Assembly: GCA_018829205.1 (NCBI GenBank)
Contig: JAHJUE010000009.1
Span: 176,921 to 240,920 of the forward strand
Origin: Bacteroidota bacterium
Lineage (GTDB): Bacteria; Bacteroidota; Ignavibacteria; Ignavibacteriales; Melioribacteraceae
Length of the DNA stretch: 64,000 nt
Direction of reading: 5' to 3'
The notes under the pieces were generated by a model, which searched no databases, was not told where the DNA came from, and worked only from the letters and a program-made list of their open reading frames with translations. Below, in pieces: positions 18,701 to 26,541 of this stretch (position 1 is the first letter of the stretch; every line of letters begins with the position of its first letter). The position numbers and the translations under genes were made by a program.

Positions 18701-18910
18701 AAAAAAGAAATAAAACTTGCAAAAAATCCGGATGAAATAGTTGAACTTAATAATGATGTAATTAACGAGGCGTCTGAATTTATAAAAAAATATATTAGCA
18801 ATATTTCGGCCGGTAAATTTAATTTAACGGAACTTGAAAACAGGGAAACAAAAATTTGCGGTTATTGCGACTTCAAATCAATCTGCAGAATTAATGAAAT
18901 AGGCAGTTGA
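15740..18910 (+). CDS. AddB-like PD-(D/E)XK nuclease/helicase-fold protein
   Basis: This 1056-residue protein resembles AddB, the nuclease partner of the AddA helicase in double-strand break resection. The N-terminus (LLIIVPTNRKLRNLKK) replaces a usable Walker A motif, so helicase activity is unlikely. A UvrD-C-like segment, VNEIRGLQFDYLFISGL, lies near residue 563. The C-terminal RecB-type nuclease has LGSLLHSVLFEF, GKIDRIEID and IVDYKLGG (the D...K of the motif) and LQLPVYMLA. An iron-sulfur cluster is indicated by Cys near 759 (YAKCPFKFF) and three Cys near the end (CGYCDFKSIC). No addA is in the window. Confidence 0.85.
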   Translation: MILTKENINSVDIDYLIDEKIKLGKSEELLIIVPTNRKLRNLKKEIISLIPGCTVSSINIETIGTLSTKILEGHKNFILLSEAAESVFIRQSAIETSLQYFTNYKNEIPRGTLDKIKNVISEYKKHAITPEILKLESGKLNLSEKLKALDIAEIYGLYNKKCAGLNALEVGDIYTAVNNLGKDEFKELFYQLFPKVNLILINGFDEFTIPEINIINSVSDLGEIKLYLNFDYNLYNPLVFSHLDKSYSQLESKGFIKINDSSSDALSEFKSIVRTDLSLHKQGEKEKKFKENIIEISAEDRINEIELIAKEIKTLILNKNILPYKICVVFNLIGNYSPLVKDIFTTYGIPFNLTDRTPLANTYPVTTIINFFEILENNYYYKNIMRALESGFVYTTGIDSSILLKTASELKIVIGKENWVNIIKSGIEKLQNSFYEDEFEIENKIEHYKSALESFENLTKLLEPFNKENTIPNFLMLLKEFVFHLKMPERILENSLNEEEKNIKAVSVFFETIEEIFSLLVKEYGEAEKFKLSFFISQIKTAVNWARFNVKEKPDYGVLVTSVNEIRGLQFDYLFISGLVDGDFPTRYSPEIFFSGSFARQEHAHYIKERYHFYQSLCSWNKKLYLTIPQLDKNKELSESTFLKDFLDLFEVSRKTESDYSHLIYSKEEFLNYIGRSGIADVLEKHSNDEPEIDFENINHKIEIDKLRIADPFLNSVFNGYLNGNSDNFIYNLSDSVKEKINESSEKQYSISQLETYAKCPFKFFTERILKLETAQEPTEEIEALELGSLLHSVLFEFYSRIRDEKIVLAGCSDNVLKKAERLIFEVAENEIEKYQFTSPIAFFEREKLLGLNGNPEESILYKFLVNERESGKLFTPAFFEVSFGNVHKSENDSLLSIEDPIEIGGAKLRGKIDRIEIDSANNQFQIVDYKLGGKKITKDELYNGLALQLPVYMLAAKELLSNYYNKYFDPAGMYIYSLKYQSADFGKKEIKLAKNPDEIVELNNDVINEASEFIKKYISNISAGKFNLTELENRETKICGYCDFKSICRINEIGS

Positions 18911-18984
18911 TAAAAAATTAATATATTTAAACTATTTGTATTCTTGGGTTGAAAACTAACTTTAATTTTTATAAATTTTGACAT

Positions 18985-19015
18985 GCCACTGCGGACCGCG
19001 GTGGCAATTTTTTTT
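18985..19015 (+). terminator. Intrinsic terminator between nuclease gene and greA
   Basis: GCCAC-TGCG and CGCG-GTGGC form a GC-rich hairpin (18985-19005) followed by AA and eight T. It ends 26 nt before the greA start, so it could also act as a leader attenuator for greA. Confidence 0.8.
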
Positions 19016-19040
19016 AAAACACAATTTAGGAGTTATTTAA

Positions 19041-19511
19041 GTGTCGAATATTGTTTATTTAAGCAAGGAACGGATAAAAGAACTTGAAGATGAGCTGAGA
19101 GAATTAAAAACAAACGGCCGTAAAAAAATGGCGGAAACCATTGCCGAAGCCAGATCTTATGGCGATTTGTCTGAAAATGCTGAATATGATGCGGCAAAAG
19201 ATGCTCAGGGATTAATGGAATTAAAAATTAGCAAAATGGAAGAGCTTCTTTCAAAAGCGCGTGTTATTGATATTTCATCTATGCCAAAAGATCAGGTGCA
19301 TATTCTTTCTAAAATAAGAGTAAAAAACTTAAATAATTCTAAAGAATATAATTATCAAATGGTTGCGCCTGAAGAAGCTGATCTTGAAAAAGGCAAAATT
19401 GCGATGACATCTCCTGTAGGAAGTTCTTTAATGGGCAGGAAAGCCGGAGAAATTGTTACTGCAAATGCGCCTGCAGGAATTATCAAGTTTGAAATTTTGA
19501 GTATAGAATAG
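19041..19511 (+). CDS. greA: Transcription elongation factor GreA
   Basis: GreA rescues backtracked RNA polymerase by stimulating transcript cleavage. The N-terminal coiled coil carries the two acidic tip residues in SYGDLSENAEYDAAKD (residues about 44-59), and the C-terminal FKBP-like domain ends with SPVGSSLMGRKAGEIV. The length of 156 residues is standard. The start is GTG at 19041, with AGGAG 8 nt upstream. It is preceded by a terminator hairpin, so it probably has its own promoter. Confidence 0.96.
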   Translation: MSNIVYLSKERIKELEDELRELKTNGRKKMAETIAEARSYGDLSENAEYDAAKDAQGLMELKISKMEELLSKARVIDISSMPKDQVHILSKIRVKNLNNSKEYNYQMVAPEEADLEKGKIAMTSPVGSSLMGRKAGEIVTANAPAGIIKFEILSIE

Positions 19512-19562
19512 ATATTTTCTTTTTAGTAAAGAAAACCTGCCTGGTTGAAACCGGGAAACAAA

Positions 19563-20927
19563 ATGAAAAAAATTGAACAGAAAGTTTTAAAGTTTATTGA
19601 CAGACATAATTTAATTTCTGCCGGCGATAAAGTTTTAATCGCTTTAAGCGGCGGGCCCGATTCGGTTTTTGCTCTTTATTTGTTTTATAAATTTTCGCAA
19701 AGATTTAAAATTAGTATTGAAGCCGTTCATATTCATCACCAGCTACGTGGCGCTGAGGCTGATCTTGATGAAGCATTATGCAAAGAGTTATGCTCAAAAT
19801 TAAAAATTGATTTTCATACAGTGAAAATTAATGTAAAAAGTTTTGCAAAAACTAATAAACTTTCTATTGAAGAAGCAGCCCGCTTTTTAAGATATGGCGA
19901 GTTCAGAAGTATTGCTGAAAAATCTAACTGCAATAAAATCCTGACAGCTCATAATATGAACGATAATACCGAAACAGTTCTTTTGAATTTGTTTAAAGGT
20001 ACCGGTCTTGCGGGAATTTCGGGAATCCCGATTAAAAGACAAAATATTATTCGTCCTCTTCTTTCTATAACAAAAAGTGAAATTTTAGAGTACCTTCACG
20101 AAAATAAAATTTCATATAGAATTGACAGAACGAATTTCAGTAATGATTTTAAAAGAAATTTTATCAGAAATAAAATTGTTCCTGCAATAAAAGAAGGAAT
20201 CAATCCGTCTTTAGATGAAACAATTCAGCATTCGTCTGAAATATTCCGTACAAGTAATAAGCTTGTTTTCTCTTATATAGAAAAGATATTTAAAGATTTT
20301 GTTTCTTTTCAAAACAACAGGCTCGAAATAGATTTAGATATTATTGATGAGTTCGGCGAAGATGTTCTAGGTGAAATTTTTATGAAAAGTTTAAGAAAAT
20401 ATTTTACCTATGAATTTTCTTTTGAAGATTATTTGAAACTTATTGGGCTTGTAAGGAATCAAACTGGTAAGAAAATTGAACTTTCAGGAGGACTTGAAGC
20501 ATTTAGAGCCAGAAAGAAAGTTTTAATCGGGGAAAAGACAGAAGAAAAAGAGTTTGATCCAATTGAACTAATTGCGGGAAATTCTGTTGAGTTTGATGGC
20601 AGAACATTAAATGTAGAAATTGTTGATAGAGGAAAAGAAAAATTTGTAGCCACAAGAAATCATGAACTTATATCGGCAGATGATTTGATCGATTTGTTTA
20701 TATTAAGAAGATGGAAACCCGGCGATAAGTTTATGCCCCTCGGAATGAACAGTTTCAAAAAAGTATCAGATTTTTTAAATGAACAAAAAGTTCCTTCTCT
20801 TAAGAAGAAAGAACAATTTGTATTAGAAAACAACAATAATATTGTTTGGGTTGTCGGTTTAAGAATAGATAACAGGTACAAACTAAAAGAGGAAACCAAA
20901 AAGGTTTGCAAATTATGGATGAACTAA
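19563..20927 (+). CDS. tilS: tRNA(Ile)-lysidine synthase TilS
   Basis: TilS attaches lysine to the CAT-anticodon wobble base of tRNA-Ile2, switching it from Met to Ile identity. The PP-loop ATP motif SGGPDS lies near residue 30, followed by HIHHQLRGAEAD and a C-terminal substrate domain containing RRWKPGDKFMPLGM and KVSDFLNEQKVP. I chose the ATG at 19563 (454 residues) over a TTG six codons upstream. It overlaps hpt, as in many bacteria where tilS-hpt-ftsH form a conserved cluster. Confidence 0.95.
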   Translation: MKKIEQKVLKFIDRHNLISAGDKVLIALSGGPDSVFALYLFYKFSQRFKISIEAVHIHHQLRGAEADLDEALCKELCSKLKIDFHTVKINVKSFAKTNKLSIEEAARFLRYGEFRSIAEKSNCNKILTAHNMNDNTETVLLNLFKGTGLAGISGIPIKRQNIIRPLLSITKSEILEYLHENKISYRIDRTNFSNDFKRNFIRNKIVPAIKEGINPSLDETIQHSSEIFRTSNKLVFSYIEKIFKDFVSFQNNRLEIDLDIIDEFGEDVLGEIFMKSLRKYFTYEFSFEDYLKLIGLVRNQTGKKIELSGGLEAFRARKKVLIGEKTEEKEFDPIELIAGNSVEFDGRTLNVEIVDRGKEKFVATRNHELISADDLIDLFILRRWKPGDKFMPLGMNSFKKVSDFLNEQKVPSLKKKEQFVLENNNNIVWVVGLRIDNRYKLKEETKKVCKLWMN

Positions 20928-21478
20928 CTCAAAACGGGAAAGACGCAATTCAGATAGGTTCAGAAAAATTCGTTCCCTTTTTAACGCAGGATCAAATTCA
21001 AAAAAGAATTCAAGAATTGGCAAAAGAGCTTTGCGATGAATACAGAACTAAACTTCCTATTTTTATTGGAATTTTAAATGGCTCTTTTATGTTTTTATCC
21101 GATCTGATGAAAGAGATTGATATTCATTGCGAAATAGATTTCTTTAAACTTTCAAGCTACGGTGATGAAAAAATCTCATCAGGGAAAGTGAAATTATTAA
21201 AAGAATTAAATGCCGATATATCCGATCGTCATATTGTTATTGTTGAAGATATTGTCGATTCGGGTTTATCTATGAAATATATAGAAGAACTAATATCCAG
21301 CCATAACCCGGCAAGCATGAAAGTTGTTACTTTACTGCTTAAACCGGCAAGTTTAAAATATAAGGTCAAAATTGATTATATTGGGTTCGAAATACCTGAT
21401 AAATTTGTATTAGGATATGGACTTGATTATGCTCAAAAGTACAGGAACTTACGTTCCATTTATGTGTTAAGTGAATAA
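20915..21478 (+). CDS. hpt: Hypoxanthine phosphoribosyltransferase
   Basis: This enzyme salvages hypoxanthine and guanine to IMP and GMP using PRPP. The PRPP-binding motif is [14 protein letters not shown] near residue 110, with the upstream [15 protein letters not shown] and C-terminal FVLGYGLDY. The ATG at 20915 (187 residues) lies inside the tilS stop region, with AAAAAGG upstream. A TTG three codons earlier is less likely. Its position between tilS and ftsH is the classical arrangement. Confidence 0.95.
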   Translation: MDELTQNGKDAIQIGSEKFVPFLTQDQIQKRIQELAKELCDEYRTKLPIFIGILNGSFMFLSDLMKEIDIHCEIDFFKLSSYGDEKISSGKVKLLKELNADISDRHIVIVEDIVDSGLSMKYIEELISSHNPASMKVVTLLLKPASLKYKVKIDYIGFEIPDKFVLGYGLDYAQKYRNLRSIYVLSE

Positions 21479-21516
21479 AAGAAAATAATAAATCGAACTA
21501 TTTTGGAAGGTTTTAT

Positions 21517-23592
21517 ATGTCAGATAATCAGCAAAACAAATCACCATTTCAAAGAAATAAAAAAGGTCCGGGCGGGCCTAATAAACCCGACGGTGATTTT
21601 GATTGGTCAAAAGTTATAAAAACGGTTTTCAGTTGGGGAGCTGTAATTATTGGTGCCGTAATTATTATGCAGTTTATGCGTACAAGCTCTACCGGTACAT
21701 TTGAAGTCCCTTATAACGTTTATGAGGATCTGCTTCAAAGTGATAAAATTGCAGAAGCTGTTATCACCAAAACCGATATTAATGATTACAATTTTGAAGG
21801 TAAATTAAAAGAAGAAGAAAAAATTCTTATTGGCGGCAGATACGAATCCGTTACAAAATTTACTACCTATATTATTGAATCGGATATACCGGAACAGAAA
21901 AAAATATGGCAAGCCAAAGAAATTAAATTTACTTTCACAAAGGATTCTAACCAGTGGTTTACTGTTTTAATAAGTTTCTTGCCCTGGGTATTAATAATTG
22001 GTGTGTGGGTAATTTTTATGCGCAGAATGCAGGGCGGCGGAGGCGGATCGCGCGGAATTTTTAATTTCGGGAAAAGCAAAGCAAAATTAATTTCGGAATC
22101 TAGTACCAAGGTCACATTTAAAGATGTTGCCGGCGCCGATGAAGCAAAACAAGAACTAGAAGAAATTATAGAGTTTCTGAAAGAACCTACAAAGTTTCAG
22201 AAGCTAGGCGGAAAAATCCCCCGCGGTGTTTTATTGCTGGGCCCTCCGGGAACCGGGAAAACCTTGTTGGCCAGAGCTGTAGCAGGTGAAGCAGGCGTGC
22301 CTTTTTTCTCAATAAGCGGCGCGGATTTCGTTGAAATGTTTGTGGGTGTAGGAGCAAGCAGGGTTAGAGATTTATTTGAACAGGGTAAAAAAAGCGCCCC
22401 TTGTATAATTTTTATCGATGAAATCGATGCAGTGGGCAGACACAGAGGTGCAGGTTTAGGAGGCGGTCATGATGAACGCGAGCAGACTTTAAATGCTCTG
22501 CTTGTTGAAATGGACGGCTTTGAACAAAACAGCGGTGTAATTATTATTGCGGCTACCAACAGACCCGATGTTCTCGATCCTGCCTTATTAAGGCCAGGCA
22601 GGTTTGACAGACAGGTTGTTGTTGACCGTCCAGATGTTAACGGAAGAGAAGGAATCTTTAAGGTTCATACAAGAAAAATTCCTCTTGATGTTGAAGTGGA
22701 TCTGAAGACTTTGGCAAAAGGTACACCAGGGTTAGCCGGCGCGGATATCGCAAATTTGGTTAATGAAGCGGCCTTGCTCGCTGCAAGAAAGAATAAGAAA
22801 AAAGTAGATATGATTGACTTTGAGGAAGCGAAAGATAAAGTAATGATGGGTATGGAAAGAAAAAGTATGATTATTTCCGAAGAAGAGAAAAAGATGACTT
22901 CTTATCATGAAATTGGACATGTACTTGTATCAAGAATGCTTCCGGATTCGGACCCAGTGCACAAGGTTACTATTATTCCGCGCGGACGCGCATTAGGCGT
23001 AACTCATTATCTGCCGGTTGATGAAAAACATACATACTCAAAAGAATATATCGAAGCTAAAATTAAAACCCTAATGGGGGGAAGAGCGGCTGAGATGATT
23101 GTTTTTAACAGGTTTACCACCGGCGCAGGAAATGATATTGAAAGAGCTACCGATCTTGCCCGTAAAATGGTGTGCGAATGGGGCATGAGCGACTTGCTTG
23201 GACCTTTGTCATACGGCAAAAAAGAAGAAGAAATTTTTCTGGGAAGAGAAATTACTCAGCATAAAGACTATAGCGAAAAAACAGCTCAGGATATTGATTC
23301 CGAAGTTAAAAAAGTTGTTACCGCATGTATGGACGACGCGGCAAGAATACTAAATGAAAATGTTGACCTTCTTCATAAAATGTCAATGGAACTTTTGGAA
23401 AGAGAAATTCTGGATTCCGAAGATATTGAAAAAATTATGCAGGGTGAAAAGCTTCCTCCTATTATTAGAGAGAAAAGCGTAGAAAAACCAAAAGAAAAAG
23501 AACCTGAAATACCGGATCACGTTAAAAAATTGATAGATGTAAAAAAGAAACGCGAAGTAGAGAATACTGAAGAAAAAAATGACAGCAATTGA
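21517..23592 (+). CDS. ftsH: ATP-dependent zinc metalloprotease FtsH
   Basis: FtsH is the membrane-anchored AAA+ protease that degrades unassembled membrane proteins and regulators. Order of features: a Pro/Gly/Lys-rich cytosolic start, membrane helix (about residues 34-50), periplasmic domain, second membrane helix (about 148-168), Walker A GPPGTGKT near 242, Walker B FIDEID, SRH region RPGRFDRQ, zinc motif HEIGH near 465, and a Lys/Glu-rich tail. The length of 691 residues is typical. GGAAGG lies upstream of the ATG. It overlaps the next gene by 14 nt. Confidence 0.97.
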   Translation: MSDNQQNKSPFQRNKKGPGGPNKPDGDFDWSKVIKTVFSWGAVIIGAVIIMQFMRTSSTGTFEVPYNVYEDLLQSDKIAEAVITKTDINDYNFEGKLKEEEKILIGGRYESVTKFTTYIIESDIPEQKKIWQAKEIKFTFTKDSNQWFTVLISFLPWVLIIGVWVIFMRRMQGGGGGSRGIFNFGKSKAKLISESSTKVTFKDVAGADEAKQELEEIIEFLKEPTKFQKLGGKIPRGVLLLGPPGTGKTLLARAVAGEAGVPFFSISGADFVEMFVGVGASRVRDLFEQGKKSAPCIIFIDEIDAVGRHRGAGLGGGHDEREQTLNALLVEMDGFEQNSGVIIIAATNRPDVLDPALLRPGRFDRQVVVDRPDVNGREGIFKVHTRKIPLDVEVDLKTLAKGTPGLAGADIANLVNEAALLAARKNKKKVDMIDFEEAKDKVMMGMERKSMIISEEEKKMTSYHEIGHVLVSRMLPDSDPVHKVTIIPRGRALGVTHYLPVDEKHTYSKEYIEAKIKTLMGGRAAEMIVFNRFTTGAGNDIERATDLARKMVCEWGMSDLLGPLSYGKKEEEIFLGREITQHKDYSEKTAQDIDSEVKKVVTACMDDAARILNENVDLLHKMSMELLEREILDSEDIEKIMQGEKLPPIIREKSVEKPKEKEPEIPDHVKKLIDVKKKREVENTEEKNDSN

Positions 23593-24247
23593 CCGCGGGA
23601 CTATAGATTACAAAAATGAAGTATTAAGAAAACTTATTCATCTTTGTTCTTTGTCCATTCCTACCATTTATTACTATATTACAAAGGAATTAGCATTAAC
23701 CATACTAATTCCTTTGTCTTTATTTTCTATTGTTATGGATTTAGGCAGATATTTTATCCCTTCATTAAAGAAACCTTTTTATGACATATTCGGATTTCTA
23801 TTAAGAGATCATGAAAAAAATGAAAACAATAAAAAATTAAACGGCGCTACTTATGTGCTGCTTTCAGCCGTAATTATGATTTCTTTTTTCCCTAAAGTAA
23901 TTGTTGTCACTGCTTTTGCTGTTTTAATATTAAGCGATACTTTCGCAGCTTTAATAGGCAGAAAATTCGGAAAACATAAATTTTTATATAAAAGCCTCGA
24001 AGGTTCACTTGCCTTTTTTCTTATCGGAATTGCGATAGTGCTTTTTGCCCCCAAGATTGAACATAATATTATTGAATACTTAATCGGAATTATTGCAGTT
24101 GCCTTAGGAACAATTGTTGAGAATATTTCTAGCGGCTATGCTGATGATAACCTTACCATACCAATCTCAATCGGGTTGACAATGTGGATTTTATATTCAA
24201 TATTACTACCCGATTTGAATCTAATATTAAATAATGTTCCTCTATAA
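23579..24247 (+). CDS. Dolichol kinase/CTP-dependent lipid kinase-like membrane protein
   Basis: This integral membrane protein of 222 residues belongs to the SEC59/DGK1-type family that includes CTP-dependent dolichol and diacylglycerol kinases and is related to phosphatidate cytidylyltransferases. Family marks are RKLIHL near residue 17, the GATYVLL helix, [15 protein letters not shown] followed by [10 protein letters not shown], and a late DDNLTIPI. About seven membrane helices are predicted. The substrate is unknown; a polyprenol or lipid phosphorylation role is a family-level inference. It starts inside the end of ftsH and so is coupled to it. Confidence 0.8.
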   Translation: MTAIDRGTIDYKNEVLRKLIHLCSLSIPTIYYYITKELALTILIPLSLFSIVMDLGRYFIPSLKKPFYDIFGFLLRDHEKNENNKKLNGATYVLLSAVIMISFFPKVIVVTAFAVLILSDTFAALIGRKFGKHKFLYKSLEGSLAFFLIGIAIVLFAPKIEHNIIEYLIGIIAVALGTIVENISSGYADDNLTIPISIGLTMWILYSILLPDLNLILNNVPL

Positions 24248-24305
24248 TTTAATTGAAACCAATAGTTCTTCTAAATGTATAAAAACAACAAAAAATTATA
24301 CTGTT

Positions 24306-25418
24306 ATGAAAAAAAATTATACTTCAATTAGAAAATTAATCCCAATAATTATACTTGCCCTGTTTGCTTTAATTCTGATTTCTGCATGCGGACCGGTGAA
24401 AAAAAATGCTACCGGACTTGAGGATGAGATTTTTGTTATTGCCGATTCCGTTGAATTTGAAGAATTGGAAGCATCTTTGCTCCAAGTATTTTCAAAAATC
24501 ATTTATACGCCGCAGCCAGAAAAATTATTCAGATTAACAAGAAAAAGTATTAACCAGATTGAAAGTTTAAAAAAGAAAAAAAATGTAATAATTGCCGCGC
24601 CGCTGAATTCAGGTTCGCTTACTTCAAATTATATCAACGGATTGTTAAATCCTGAAGTTAAAAAAATTGTTGAGCAGGACAGCGCGTATGTATTTAATAA
24701 ATATGATTTGTGGGCTAATGACCAGCTTGTAATGGTTTTAACTTCGCCGACTATAGAACAGCTGAACAAAAATATTTTAAATGGTCATGAAAATTTGATT
24801 CATAATTTTCAGACTATTTCGGATAAAAGATTGTTTAAAAGTCTGTATAACGCAAAATATGAGAGGAAAGATTTAGAAGCTCAAATATTGCGCGATCACG
24901 GATGGATTCTTTATGTTCAAGCTGATTATTTACTAGCAATGAATAAACCGGAAGATAATTTTGTTTGGCTGAGAAGAGCAGTAAATACTGATATGGAAAG
25001 ATGGATTTTCGCTTATTACATTGAAAACGCTTCGCCTGTCTATTTAAATGCTGATTCAATTCAGGTTATAAGAAATAGAGTGACTGAAAAATATTACAGA
25101 TCTTCCGATAACCAAAGTTTTGTTGAAATTTCAGATGATTATAAAACTACAAACGAGGTTAACTTCTTAGGACGCTATGCCTTGCTTACTCAAGGTTTGT
25201 GGCGTATGAGTGACAAAACAATGGGGGGTCCGTTTTTGAGCTATACATTTTATGATGAAGATACAAAAAGAATTTATATGCTTGACGGTTCTCTTTATGC
25301 GCCTAAGTACGAAAAGAAATCTATAATTCAGCAGCTTGACGTTACTCTGAGTTCTTTTATGACTAAAAAGGATATGAGTGAAGAAAAAATTGAGGAATTA
25401 ATGGACGAACTCGACTAG
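24306..25418 (+). CDS. DUF4837-family lipoprotein
   Basis: This is an envelope lipoprotein of the Bacteroidota family DUF4837, function unknown. The ATG at 24306 gives a clean lipoprotein signal (IIILALFALILISACG, Cys near residue 28); a longer frame starting at 24234 has no signal-like start. Family features include FVWLRRAVNTDMERWIF (about residues 220-236), the segment GRYALLTQGLWRM and GGPFLSYTFYDE, then YMLDGSLYAPK. It ends in a charged helix. It follows the lipid kinase-like gene by about 60 nt and may share its transcript. Confidence 0.8.
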   Translation: MKKNYTSIRKLIPIIILALFALILISACGPVKKNATGLEDEIFVIADSVEFEELEASLLQVFSKIIYTPQPEKLFRLTRKSINQIESLKKKKNVIIAAPLNSGSLTSNYINGLLNPEVKKIVEQDSAYVFNKYDLWANDQLVMVLTSPTIEQLNKNILNGHENLIHNFQTISDKRLFKSLYNAKYERKDLEAQILRDHGWILYVQADYLLAMNKPEDNFVWLRRAVNTDMERWIFAYYIENASPVYLNADSIQVIRNRVTEKYYRSSDNQSFVEISDDYKTTNEVNFLGRYALLTQGLWRMSDKTMGGPFLSYTFYDEDTKRIYMLDGSLYAPKYEKKSIIQQLDVTLSSFMTKKDMSEEKIEELMDELD

Positions 25419-25499
25419 TGCCTTAAATCCGCTATAGTATAATTTAAAATTGATAAGAAATTAAGTAATCTATTTTATTAAAGTATAGACCAATTGTAA

Positions 25500-26477
25500 T
25501 TAATTAATACCTACCGCTGTTAAAGCCCTATTTAAAGTATTTTCCGCAATAGCTTTTGCTTTTTTCCCGCATTCATTCAGAACATCTTTAACATAATCCG
25601 GATTTTTTAAAAGCTCTTTTCTCTTTTCACGGTAAGGAGCAAAATAATTTTCAATTTCCAGAAGCAATTCTTTTTTAGCGTGACCGAAACCGTATCCGCC
25701 TTTTCTATAATTTTCTTCCATTTCAGATATTTTTTCAGGCGAAACCATCAGTTTATACAGAGCGAATACATTACATTTTTCCGGATCTTTAGGTGCTTCG
25801 AGCGGTTCTGAACTTGTTACAATACTCATAACTTTTTTCTTTAATTCCTTTCCTTCATCAAATATTCCGATGGAGTTCCCATAAGATTTGCTCATTTTTT
25901 CACCGTCAATTCCCGGCACATACGGCGATTTGCTTAATTTATAATCGGGTACTATAAAAACTTCTCCAAACTGGTTGTTAAATTTTTGAGCGATATCACG
26001 CGTCATTTCAATATGCTGAATTTGGTCCTTTCCAACAGGAACAATATTTGAATCGTAAGCCAGTATATCAGAAGCCATTAATATCGGGTAATTAAATAGA
26101 CCAACGTTCGCTGATAATCCTTTTGTAATTTTATCTTTATATGAAACAGCTTTTTCGAGCATTGAGATCGGTGTAACATTCATCAATAACCATGTAAGCA
26201 CGGTAAGTTCAGGCACGTCGCTTTGTTTAAACAATATAGATTTATTTGGATCGAGTCCGCAAGAAAGATAAGTTAAGGCTACATCAAATGTAAGCTGTCT
26301 TAATTTATCCGGGTCGTTTATTGTGGTTAACGAATGATAATTAGCGATAAAATATAACGAGTTATCCCCGTGCTGATTTTCGACGTGTTGTTTTATCGCT
26401 CCGAAATAATTTCCTAAATGAAGATCACCCGAAGGCTGAACGCCGGATAAATATCTTAATTCTTTTTTGTTTTCCAA
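25500..26477 (-). CDS. trpS: Tryptophanyl-tRNA synthetase
   Basis: This class I aminoacyl-tRNA synthetase charges tRNA-Trp. The HIGH-type motif is SGDLHLGNYFGA near residue 20 and the KMSKS motif is GEKMSKSYGNS near residue 195. The length of 325 residues is standard. The start is TTG at 26477, preceded by AAAAGGA about 8 nt upstream; no in-frame ATG is close. It lies downstream of glnE on the same strand with a 64-nt gap. Confidence 0.96.
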   Translation of the reverse strand: MENKKELRYLSGVQPSGDLHLGNYFGAIKQHVENQHGDNSLYFIANYHSLTTINDPDKLRQLTFDVALTYLSCGLDPNKSILFKQSDVPELTVLTWLLMNVTPISMLEKAVSYKDKITKGLSANVGLFNYPILMASDILAYDSNIVPVGKDQIQHIEMTRDIAQKFNNQFGEVFIVPDYKLSKSPYVPGIDGEKMSKSYGNSIGIFDEGKELKKKVMSIVTSSEPLEAPKDPEKCNVFALYKLMVSPEKISEMEENYRKGGYGFGHAKKELLLEIENYFAPYREKRKELLKNPDYVKDVLNECGKKAKAIAENTLNRALTAVGIN

Positions 26478-26541
26478 ACTGTGGTCCTTTTATTAAAATT
26501 AAACTCGGTAAAAATAAATAAAACTAAACTTTAGCTCAACA

